Assembly (NCBI GenBank): GCA_030248135.1
Contig: JASANC010005831.1
Location: 58,282 to 122,281 of the forward strand
DNA: 64,000 nucleotides
Direction: 5' to 3'
DNA from: Theristus sp. LFF4_11
Lineage: Eukaryota > Nematoda > Chromadorea > Monhysterida > Xyalidae
Both the position numbers and the translations under genes were made by a program. Shown in pieces: positions 23,801 through 33,252 of the stretch. How positions within the stretch are numbered: the first letter of the stretch is position 1; each line of letters starts with the position of its first letter. The notes beneath the pieces were generated by a model, which saw only the letters and a list, made by a program, of their open reading frames with translations, was not told where the DNA came from and did not search any database.

Positions 23801-26800
23801 CACTTCTTTCGTCTGTGCGGGTTCGTACTTCTTTTTGTCTTTCGGTGATCTTTTGTGTTTAGAAACGCGGTGAAATTGTTGTGCAGTTACATATCTCTCG
23901 ATCGTGTCAGTTCAATTGATTTGCATGTATCACATTCCTTGCGGTTGCACATGTCAATCTGTCTTGCGTTAGTTTTTTTTTGTTTTAAACTCGCATCTGA
24001 TAATTTTTCTGATGCTGCATTCTCTCTAAGCGCCACCGATTCAAATAAAATCAAGATTGGAATACGTTTCCATTGAAACACATACAGTTTCTGGCTAGAA
24101 TTGTGGTCTTTTACTCATTATTCAGCGGTTTGGTAAAATCAGAGTACCAAAAATTGTCGCAATCACAGGATTCTTCAGATACTGGGTCGGTAAAAAACCG
24201 GGTATAAAGAACCGGACGCGGTATAAAAAAACGTTTTATATACATGGATTTGAAAAAAAAACCGTTTTTTTACCACCCCTAGTGCACAGTGCGAGCTCAG
24301 ACCGTTTATGATCAATAATTGAGCTTAAAATGAATGTGCGCGGCCCGCCGATGATAATTTGGGTTGACCCGCTTATGATCAATTATTGACCCGCTTATGA
24401 TTGGCCCGCATATGAACGTGGGCGGCCCGCTGATGATAATTTGGGTTGACCCGCTTATGATCAATTATTGACCCGCTTATGATTGGCCCGCATATGAATG
24501 TGCGCGGCCCGCTGATGATAGTTTGGGCTGACCCGCTTATGAACACATGCGACCCGCTTATGATCGGCCCGCTTTTGATTGTGGACGACCCGCTATAGAT
24601 CACCCGCTTATGAACATGGGCGACCCGCTTATGATCGACCCGCTTTTGATTGAGGGCGACCCGCTATAGATCACCCGCTTATGAACGCGGCCGGCCCGCA
24701 AATGATGGCCCGTTTATGAACGACCCGCTTTTTGGGCCGCTTTTGAACGACCCGCTTTTGATCGGGCCGCTTCTGATGACAAACCCTAAATTGTACTCCC
24801 TGCTCACCGACATGCTTTTAACACAAATACTTAAATTTTTTGTTTCAGTTTTCGTCTTCGTTTCGCTTCTACACTGTATTTGTTCATAACATTGGAACAA
24901 ATGCTTCAGTTTGAATTTCGTCGATGAATCAGTTGATGTGTTTTTATTTATTGCTTTGTTCCGTTTGATTTTGCGCATTCAATTTCAATAACAACAACAC
25001 GTCTGATAGGTCGACAAAAATAGGAGCTTTTTCAAACCGCACTGACGCGCTGAGTTCGAATTTTGCATTGGACACAGAGCCAAATTCAATCATTTTAATT
25101 CTTAAAATTAGCAAAAACTCATGAAAATTGCCCCTCTAACCAAATTTAAACATGTGAATCACAACCAGGTCGTGTTTCCTAATCCTAATTATTCCTAATC
25201 CTAAACCTAATCCTAATCCTAAGCCAAGCCTTTTTGATAAGGTGAAAATGATCAATTTAGTTTTTGCATTTTTTCATGATGCATCACGAAAAAATCCGAA
25301 TGAAAAAAGAATTAAAAAATCGAACCCTAAGTTTAAAGTGTAACCGCCTGATCAATGTGAGTTTCTTAATGAAATATAGCATTGGTTGGCGGTTGAAGTC
25401 ACTGGAAGCAAATTATAGGGCTAGGCCGGTAATGGGTGGGCCGGAAATGAGTGGGCCGGAAATGCGTGGGACGCAGATGAACGGGGCCGGTAATGGGTGG
25501 GCCGGAAATGAGTGGGCCGGAAATGAGTGGGCCGGAAATGTTGGGCCGGAAATGCGTGGGCCGGAAATAAAGGGACGCAAATGAACGCACGCCATAATTT
25601 TATATTATTTAATTTTTTAGGTTCTGCGACTGAATATATGCGTGTGCAGACGTCGAAAAGAAACTAGCTTCAATCTTCAATCTTTATGTGGCAATTCAAA
25701 ATCGCCTAAGTGACTCGGCTCTATTTAGGGGACTCGAATCACTTTTCCAATTTTGAATTCCCGCGTCGTGTTTATGCTGAAAATATGTAGTTACCGATCT
25801 ATGCGCGCATTCAGTCTCGGGGCCAAAATAAAAGAGCATAACTAATACGAAACGCCCACTAACCTCTTCTTTTTAGCAACTAACCCTTCTTTCCACTCTA
25901 CTGATCTCGAACGTTCACCAACGGATGTACTGACCCACAGACTGTCGTCGTTTCTGGCAAATCTGTCGCAAATGTCGGGCTTTCCCATGTCGGCCGGTCA
26001 ATTGGAAGATTATTTAAAAATGGTGATGCAGGCACTGAAAAAGAAACCGCACAGAGCAGACGTACATTCACGGACTGAAGCGCACAGAGAACGTCCAATT
26101 CGGCCTCCGCCACGTAAACGTTCATCTAACAACGTGCTGAACATGTTCAAGAATAAGCAGTCACCAACAGGTTTACATGTGTTATGGTTATTGGTGTAAA
26201 CAAGCACGCTACGTCCGGTCTTGTTTTGTTTCAAGAACTTAACGTTTTTTCAACGTCAGTTTTGGGTGTTTTGTGTGCTGCGGACTGACACCACAAGTGC
26301 AGCACACTGCTTTTTTCGGTTTCGCTTGACAAGCGAAGACCGCGGCGACGCGGGCTCGTCATTTCGACAAGTCGCCAGACCGCACAGTCTCAAAACATAT
26401 GTCGTGTGCTTGGCAGCACGAAAACAGCCAGCACTCGTTTTAACAAATATGCTTGGGTAGGTTGTGGCCAAGCATTTGCCTAAAACCGCCCTTTGACCGT
26501 TAACGCCCCACTAGCTGTGACCGTTAACGTACTAACCAACCCCATGACGTGTTGTTTCAAACAAAAACAGAACAATGGTCTTTAGAATCAATAAATCTAC
26601 AGACGCGTCATACAAAAGCTACATGAGCAATGCGAACGGCCAAAAGCGAACGATTGACCAAAATGCTGCCGTGTACGACTTCAATCGCGACAGATTCTAC
26701 AGCAACGTTGAACGACCAACGAACGTCGCAGAACAACACAGCAGAACAAGGAAGAACAAGCAGCCAACCGAGTTGGTGACAATTGACGGGCTGCATTTGC

Positions 26801-27984
26801 CCATACCGCCACCAATTACAATAACCGATCACAGGTGGGTCAAATCACCAGAACAGTCGGTAATTGGTTGTTTTTGTGTTGCTGACACTGTCCAGTGATC
26901 GTTTTTTGTTACTCGACCGTGCGCAAGCTGCACACACCAACAACTAATGGCTTTTCCATTTTCCATTTTTTTTGCAAGACTTTTGTTTCAGCCGTGATTC
27001 AGCGAGGCACACGGCATTCTCAGCTTCGTCGCCAACGCGTTTCCGTCAGTCGAGCAGCCAATTTGGTCCGTTGGCAGCATTTAGTCACATCGGAAATGGA
27101 GATTCAGGGCGCATGCAGGCTGTCATTGGACCCCAAGGAGGGTGGGCCATTGAACAACAACAAGCAGAGACGCTCAGAAGGGCACCACCTATGAAACTTG
27201 GTTAGAATTCGTTTTTACAACTTTAGTTTTGCAGAAAGCAGCTTCACTTTTTTGTTTAACGTAAATTCAGTATAAAATCGATAAATGCACGTTTTCTTTA
27301 GATCGAACCCCACCAAACACAGTGGCTGCAGAATCAGTGGCGTTGAAGCACCTGGCAAGTCTGCAACGAGCGTACAGCGTCCCACTGCCAGCACTGAATC
27401 AGCCCACCCACGACATTGCCCGTTCACCTCAGTTTCTACGCAGTGAACCAGCGATTCATTATGCGAACACATACAAGGGAATCAGACGTTTCCCCAGCAG
27501 AGCGTCCCCGTCGTCGCTCGTTCGTCAGCGGTACGCGCACGGGCGCCTGCGTGCGCCCGTCTGGCAGCATCGCTACGATCTGCCCCTGGCTGCCAGTGAG
27601 CAACGTCAAGCACAGTCGCTGGCTGCAAGCCACAGCAACGGTCGTCATTGGCTGCATGTGCCACGCGAGACCTACGTCCACCCGAACATCATTCCGACAC
27701 AGGTGAAACACACACGGCTCAGGTTCACCGGGTTGACCGAAGATGCGGACGAGCCGCTGCGTGGCGGTCTGTCGGTGCCAGCGGTGCATGCGTTTGATGG
27801 CACCCTCGGTGGTGGAGGCAGTGCACAGCACAGGCACGAACTCGACGTGAAGTTGCCCACGAGACTGTTTGCGGGCAATGGACCACGCACCATTGGAGCA
27901 CGATACAGAACACGAACAAGACAGGCGCACGGCATTGACGCTGGCCTGGCTAGTCCCATTGCTGGCTGGCAGTTCGGCAGGTGA
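20886..27984 (+). CDS. Unrecognised secreted basic protein
   Basis: I do not recognise the family. The exon chain, with matching phases, is 20886-20955, 21044-21239, 21340-21809 (or 21836), 25877-26170, 26303-26456, 26571-26834, 26992-27200 and 27302-27984. This gives 779 or 788 residues. The N-terminus is a good signal peptide (LGLAAWLVILF then TPLCQA, cleavage likely after CQA). Next comes an acidic-amphipathic part (ELPKFDLEIAPDAGEKFGME, KTIAIQKAQTAGRP), a helical leucine-rich stretch, basic Pro/Arg-rich segments (ERPIRPPPRKRS) and a long Arg/His/Gln-rich last exon. The protein ends AGWQFGR, which resembles an amidation signal (Gly-Arg). Few cysteines are present. The intron after exon 3 is 4 kb and filled by a nested palindrome. 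Exon 5 is supported mainly by phase; the 3' end could extend by splicing at 27979. Confidence 0.65.
22069..22365. mobile_element. Family F element with internal duplication
   Basis: TTTTATTTTGGTCCGCTTCT begins it and GAGTCGCAGATCTTAAAG ends it. The block from GATGGGTAAGCAGTCTCGAC to TTAGGCTATTCTGA is present twice in tandem (about 22095-22185 and 22192-22282). The uninterrupted GAAACTAGTTTCC at about 22297 is the empty site for the E insertion at 11071. Confidence 0.88.
22376..22545. repeat. CCGGCCCACCCATT short tandem array
   Basis: Units of 13-18 bp, such as CCGGCCCACCCATTA and CGGCCCGACATTT, are repeated about ten times. The reverse-complement array (GGGCCGGAAATGAGTG type) is at 25425-25590. 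Confidence 0.9.
22618..22910. repeat. AAGCGGGTCGATCAT short tandem array
   Basis: Irregular units containing CATAAGCGGGTCGATCAT and GTTCATAAGCGGGCC. They are mirrored in reverse complement at 24300-24780 (GACCCGCTTATGATC type). ORFs across these arrays are repeat translations. Confidence 0.88.
24300..24780. repeat. GACCCGCTTATGATC array, inverse of 22618-22910
   Basis: Tandem GACCCGCTTATGATC and GGCCCGCATATGAA units form the right arm of the nested palindrome. Two longer sub-units (about 24340-24420 and 24421-24510) are near-identical duplicates. Confidence 0.88.
25425..25590. repeat. GGGCCGGAAATGAGTG array, inverse of 22376-22545
   Basis: About ten units of GGGCCGGAAATGAGT or GGGCCGGTAATGGGT form the outer array of the palindrome's right arm. 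A run of CCTAATC-type motifs just upstream (25185-25225) is similar to the repeat at 37900-38820. Confidence 0.88.
25610..25830. mobile_element. Family F element, inverted orientation
   Basis: Reads GGTTCTGCGACTGAATATA on the left and CATTCAGTCTCGGGGCCAAA on the right, the reverse orientation of the copy at 22069. It closes the nested palindrome 47 bp before exon 4 of the host gene (25877). Confidence 0.85.
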
Positions 27985-29431
27985 TCAATATGATCGGTGT
28001 GGTGCACACTTGCAGGCATCGATCTTTTACGGAAAGTTTGTGAAAGCTCACTTTGCCTTTGGTGTTTCTCCATTTCTATCAGCAGTTTACGTTTTCGTTT
28101 GTGACATTGAATCTCGTTGTGCTATGCAAAATCCGTTTGCGTTCATGTGCTTTGCATCTAAAAAACAGAAAAATGTAACAAATGTTATGCGAATGATTAG
28201 GTAATACGTGCATGGTTGAGATTAAAAACCCATAATAAAAGTTGTGGTGACAAGCCTAGTTTGCAGTCGCACCGTCCTTGAAAATCTTTGAATACTTTTA
28301 AGCAGATCTACCACAAATTTCGGTTAAAACATTCATCTCCTACAATCACTCAAAACAAAACGCAGCCTTCCCTTGAGGTTGCATTGTGTGCGTATTCAAA
28401 ATCTGGGCCAAACCAATTTTGACTCAATGTTTTCTTGTTTGCATGCCATACGTTGTGTGTGTGTAATATTCTATGGCCGCTAGGCAGGCAGGCAAACGTT
28501 GCCTGATTCATGTGCAAATTGTGCAAAAAATGCAAAATTCAAGAAATCAGAAAATCACCCACCCGAAACAACGCCATTGATAGAACATGCAGCTCGTTGG
28601 GGTTGCACAAACGAATCGAAGGAAACTCGTGCTGCACTTATCCTGTCTATGCGGCTGAGAATAAAAAAACGTTTTCAGATTTTTGCATTGCAGATACAGG
28701 TACAAGGTGGGCTCGAGTGACTGTTTTTTTGAAAGGTTTTGTATTTGCGCATTGTTAAACTGCGAGTTTCTTATTTTGAAATTGTACTTTTACGTCTGTC
28801 AACTAAAGTTTTTAAATAACTCAACATGCTACTGCAAATCATCTTGAAAAACTATCGAAATTGTAAACGCAACAACAGCGTCACCCTGTGTGCCAACATA
28901 TTCACACGCATAATTTCCCTGCAGCACACACAGGCAGCAACAAGTTGCCATTCACCAGACGGTCGTGTCCATCTGGACAACACCACTGAAAATTTCAAAT
29001 TGCGTTTACATTTGCGAGTTTCATCTCAATCCGCGAAAAGACGCGCGTTTGCATTCACTGCACACTCATATTTTAAAACCAGAAATTGCTTGTTCTGTTG
29101 TGTGCATCACAAAGCGTGTTTTCATCTTATTGAAATGCACGTCATGCAAATACATACAGCACCCTAATTGTGCATTGTCACGCGCGAGCAGTCATGAACA
29201 GAGACAACGTGTACACTGTTTAAAGGCAGAATTACAATGTACACGATTTTTGAACATGCGTTTCTCGACTTTCTATGCTTTTAAGCATAATTATTTCTCT
29301 TGCAGTTCTGCTTACTTTTATTAATGCTACATTCTACGTAATATGAACATGCCATTCAGCCTATCGCTTTTTGTGTAAGCACTGGTTTTAGTTTTCAACA
29401 GTGTTCAGCATTTGTATCAGGTTGAACTTAA
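27985..29431. other. Intergenic stretch with weak coding hints
   Basis: Between the secreted-protein gene and the collagen. Plus-strand frames show two short cysteine/histidine-containing segments: CKLCKKCKIQEI at about 28510, and at about 29000-29180 CVYICEFHLNPRKDARLHSL with KCTSCKYIQHPNC. The latter loosely resemble zinc-finger spacing, but the pattern is not canonical and no full exon chain can be built. I call no gene here. Confidence 0.4.
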
Positions 29432-29438
29432 TATAAAA
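29432..29438 (+). promoter_or_regulatory. TATA box of the collagen gene
   Basis: TATAAAA lies 50 bp upstream of the collagen start codon at 29488, a fitting distance for a short 5' leader. Strongly expressed cuticle collagen genes commonly have such a box. Confidence 0.6.
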
Positions 29439-29487
29439 CCGAATTCGAGCACCAACGACATCAGTTGCACAGACGCTCTCGTGCAAC

Positions 29488-30666
29488 ATGGATGCCCCGA
29501 AGGCTCTGACGTTGATTTCGGTCGCCTGCAGCAGCGTCGCCATACTCGCCTGTGTGCTGGTGGTGCCATCGCTGTACAGACAGATCAACGACCTGCAGAA
29601 GGACATCATGGGCGATGTCGTCGAGTTCAAGGTTGCTTTCTCACTGTTGCTGATCGGCTGTGTCTGTTTTTGTGTCAGTGTCACCGTTTACATTCGTGTG
29701 TTCGTGGCAGGGTCTTGCGGACAGCATGTGGCGTGACATGATGTTTATGCAGCAGCGTGCACACGCCAGCGGGGCACCGAAGGCCGCTGCTGCTGGTGCT
29801 GCGTTTGATTTCGGCTCGTTCTTCCGGCCGAAACGACAAGCAGCCGGCTACGGCGATGGGGGAGTGAATCAGGGCGGCCAGTGCCAGTGCAACCCCGACA
29901 ACCAGTGTCCCCCAGGGCCGCCTGGCCCGCCTGGCATCCCCGGAGAGCCCGGCGATGATGGCGCCCCCGGTCAACCGGGCAAACCGGGCGTCGATGGCGA
30001 TGCGCCGGAGCAAGTCGGCGGACAAGACGGCTGCAAAGTCTGCCCCGCAGGCCCACCGGGACCCCCTGGCGCACCTGGCCTGCCCGGCCCACAAGGGCGC
30101 AAAGGACCGCCTGGCCCACCAGGTGCCTCGTCAACGCCTGGCACCCCTGGACCGCCTGGACCACCTGGAGATCCTGGTCAGCCTGGTGAGTGAACAATGA
30201 CAAACACAGTTGTACCTTAGAAGAAAGAGGCAGAAAAAACAAAAAAATAGCTGATAACAAACGTGAATTTAGGCACCCCCGGAAGACCGGGTCCACCTGG
30301 GCCGAAGGGTCGCGACGGCGTCACGGGTGTTGGACTGCCTGGACCGAAAGGCCCGCCAGGACCAGTTGGGCCACGTGGTGAGCCTGGACCACCGGGACGC
30401 GATGCACCGGGTAGAGGACGACCGGGCCCACCTGGACCGCCTGGCAACCCCGGACCCCCGGGACCGAACGGACAAGACGGCCCGCAGGGACCACCTGGAG
30501 GCCCTGGTTTCCCGGGCAACGATGCCGGGGCAAGTGGAGGATTCTTTGAGACCGTCTTTTCAGTTACGTTAATGCAGTGTATGAGTTTTCAATTTTGTTT
30601 CAGTACTGTCCTTGCCCACCGCGAAGCACCGTGCTCACGGCACTCAGACGTCAAGCGAAAACTTAA
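29488..30666 (+). CDS. Nematode cuticle collagen
   Basis: A structural collagen of the extracellular cuticle. Exons 29488-29631, 29711-30185, 30273-30529 and 30604-30666 join in frame to 312 residues, the usual size. The N-terminus has the cuticle-collagen hydrophobic segment ([20 protein letters not shown]), which anchors the pro-form. A furin-like site RPKR lies just before the triple-helix part. A cysteine cluster ([10 protein letters not shown]) and a second (GCKVC) flank interrupted Gly-X-Y blocks rich in GPPGPPG. The C-terminus is [12 protein letters not shown], the expected ending. The last intron starts with GC (30530, GGG|GCAAGT), and only this donor gives the conserved C-terminus in frame. 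The cysteines would form the disulphides that link trimers. Confidence 0.96.
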
Positions 30667-30885
30667 AGCCAACAATCCGATGTGTTGTCCAGCAATTCGT
30701 TCTACAAAATACACAAAGCTACATGCAACCGACTAGCACACGAATCACATTTTTAACATTTTGGTTTTCGTTAACGAATTTCACAATATTTAGTCACACT
30801 GGTTATACTGTTTTTTAGCAAAAATGTTGACTTGCGTAAAAAAAATCAAATCACCGAATGAAATGACAACCAGTACAACTACAGT

Positions 30886-31702
30886 ATTATCTAAAAATGC
30901 GAGAGACGCATATAAAAGGAGGAATATGGCTTTGTGTAAGCAGTGAGAGACTTGGCTCGACAACTCTTTTCAAGTCTCTGATGTGGTACACACGGATACA
31001 AGTACACAAGAGTAATATTTTTGCGCCGAGTTTGTTTTGCTGAAAAGCGAAAAAAGCTTTAAAATTATTTTATAATTGTCCTCTCCAGTTTAGTCTGAAG
31101 TCACAGCGAAATTCTGTAACTCTGTGCAAAAACACAACAATAAGAGACTGCGATTGCAAAACACTGTTGCATGTAGCATTATTGTTGCTAACGTAGTGTA
31201 CGCACCGCTGTGTATACACCAGCACCAGTGACGAAAAGGTGTTGTCTTCCGTTAATTTTCACCATTTTTTACCAAACTCTTGTTGATTTGCGTGGGAGTA
31301 TGAATGTAGGCTAAACCGTCCGTCCCGTGAGCCATTGCCTTTGCCACAGAAAGGGACATTGAGTAAACCAATGTCTCTGCGATACGCTTTGTCCTGGGCA
31401 AACCAGTGTCAGCGATCTAAAGTCTGATTGTTATTTCAGTTGTTTTAGCTTTAGTGGTCGCTCGCTAAATGCCCGAAATACCGCAAATGTGAAAGTTTCA
31501 TTTGTCTACAATGTACGAGTACGAGGGTTGTCATGTGCAACCGAAATAGTGAATAAACGGCGCAAAAATATGGCTCTTATGTACTTGTATCCGTGTGTAC
31601 CACATCAGAGACTTGAAAAGAGTTGTCGAGCCAAGTCTCTCACTGCTTACACAAAGCCATATTCCTCCTTTTATATGCGTCTCTCGCATTTTTAGATAAT
31701 AT
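30886..31702. mobile_element. Family B TIR element, copy 1
   Basis: Arms of about 140 bp (ATTATCTAAAAATGCGAGAG at the left, its inverse ending CATTTTTAGATAAT at the right) face each other. The arm contains GCATATAAAAGGAGGAATAT and CAAGTCTCTGATGTGGTAC. The core (about 540 bp) has no long ORF. Other copies: 43468-44486, 46829-47702, 51007-52080 and the truncated 63843-64000. Confidence 0.92.
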
Positions 31703-31739
31703 TCTGACTTTTAAATAAGTCCCGAAGGTCGAACCAAAT

Positions 31740-32290
31740 TCACATCTCGTTGGTCACACATTCTTCTAAACCCCGGATACCTCAGGGTTTTCATTTTTTC
31801 GCTGTTTGGGCCGATTTCGCCTATGCTATTTCTACGGCCGATTCGCCCGACATCGTCACGATTCAGTATCTAGAATTGCTCACATAAGAAAACTGACCCA
31901 AAAGCCGTGATCGGCGCATTGAATTACTCTGGAAAACACCCTTTTCTTGTTTTTCGTTCCTGGACCGATTTTGCCAATTTCCACGGCCGATTCGCCCGAA
32001 ATCGTCACGATTCAGTATCTAGAGTTGCTCACATAAAAAACTAACCCAAAATCCGGGATCAGCGCATTGAATTACCCTGGAAAACACCCTTTTCTTGTTT
32101 TTCGTTCCTGGACCGATTTCGCCAACTTCCACGGCCGATTCGCCCGAAATCGTCACGATTCATCATCTAGAGTTGCTCACTAAGAAAACTAACCCAAAAT
32201 CCGTGATCAGCGTATTGAATTCCTACGGACTAAACATTTCTCCTATTTTTGGTAGCTCAGACAAAATTTGTAAGAGTTAAAAACTGATAC
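31740..32290. repeat. Satellite C, about 150-bp units
   Basis: Three to four units with CACGGCCGATTCGCCCGAAA, TCTAGAGTTGCTCACATAAA and GTGATCAGCGCATTGAATTA. The same satellite follows B at 44510-45780 and precedes it, in reverse, at 49590-50920. Confidence 0.92.
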
Positions 32291-32917
32291 CCAGTCAAAA
32301 TGCTACCAACTTTAAAAAATGCTTAATTTTGACACAAAAAAATGCCCGGGCAAAAAAATAAACTAAATTTTCAGAATCTACGGATGAAATTACCCTAGGA
32401 AACATTTTTGTTCAACTGTGAAAGTGTCCCAGCTAAAAATCGAAAGGGCGAACACTTGAAACCAGGTAAAAACCCTTCGATTTTTGAAAAATGCCCATTT
32501 TTTACCCAAAAAGTGGGTCGGGGCAAAAAAATTAACCCAATTTTCAAAATCTCCGGGTGAAATTACCCCAGGAAACATTTTTGTTTGACTGTGAAAGTGT
32601 CGCAGGTAAAAATTGAAAGGGCGAACACATATGATTACATACCAGAAAAAAAAAATAGAAACAAAAATAAGTAACATAAATTTCAGAATAGGTTTTTCGT
32701 GTCTACAGCGTATGAAAAGTTGTCCGATAAAAATTTTTTCGCGGCTCCAAGCACAACTTTGGGTGTTCGTTTCGTGTGCAAAGGAGCAGGTTTGTAGCTT
32801 ATAGTATGCTCGCTGGAGGCAGCGAGCAAATTTGAAAAAAGCGCGCGAGCGAATATTCAGCCATATAATGCGTGATGCGCTCTCCGCTCGCTGCGCTCGC
32901 TCGCGCATCCGCATGAT

Positions 32918-33252
32918 TATGTTATGTTTCCGTGAGCAAATACATGAAGCCATTTCAGGCAAACCAAATAAAAGTACATGTTTTTGAAAGATAATATTAA
33001 TAAAAAAACACAACAAAAAATCGAATAACACGAAGGGAAAACCATTTTCAATATGTTCTAAATATGTGCATAGTTTTGGCATGTTTGGGTATCCGCATAT
33101 ACATTTGTATGCCACAATATGCGAATCATGCTCCCTTATGCGACATATTTGTGAACAGAAGCATAATTGAGAACATAATGAAAGCAGGTGTTTTTTAAAA
33201 GAGTGCATTCTTGTGCTATATATTTAGTGTGTCGTAAGCGACATAACCAGGT
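32918..33252. other. AT-rich spacer
   Basis: About 335 bp between the composite repeat and the stop codon of the minus-strand GPCR gene. It should hold that gene's 3' UTR. I see no other feature. Confidence 0.5.

Larger units (their letters stand above)
22069..25830. repeat. 3.8-kb nested palindrome of several repeat families
   Basis: Reading inward from both ends, matched inverted pairs appear: F elements (22069-22365 and 25610-25830), CCGGCCCACCCATT arrays (22376-22545 and 25425-25590), ATCATAAGCGGGTC arrays (22618-22910 and 24300-24780), and an inner pair with GGTATAAAAAACGG (about 23170-23270 and 24190-24290). All lie in one intron of the plus-strand gene. The middle about 1 kb has no convincing coding sequence. 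Confidence 0.88.
30886..32917. mobile_element. Composite repeat copy 1 (B, satellite C, second array, right block)
   Basis: The order is family B element, satellite C, then a second array of about 180-bp units (ATTACCCTAGGAAACATTTTT, GGGCGAACAC; 32290-32640), then a right block ending GCGCTCGCTCGCGCATCCGC. The copy at 43468-46515 has the same order. An inverted copy at 49138-52080 shares all but the right block. ORFs in it, including a 272-codon minus frame, are repeat-derived. Confidence 0.82.

Noticed and set aside
27436..27930. 164-codon minus-strand frame
   Set aside because: It is antisense to the last exon of the plus-strand secreted protein, whose exon chain has agreeing phases.
29681..30533. 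Minus-strand frames antisense to the collagen
   Set aside because: Gly-Pro repeats keep the opposite strand open; the plus-strand collagen is unambiguous.
32390..33208. 272-codon minus-strand frame
   Set aside because: It runs through the composite repeat (copy 1), and parts of it recur in copies 2 and 3. No family features.
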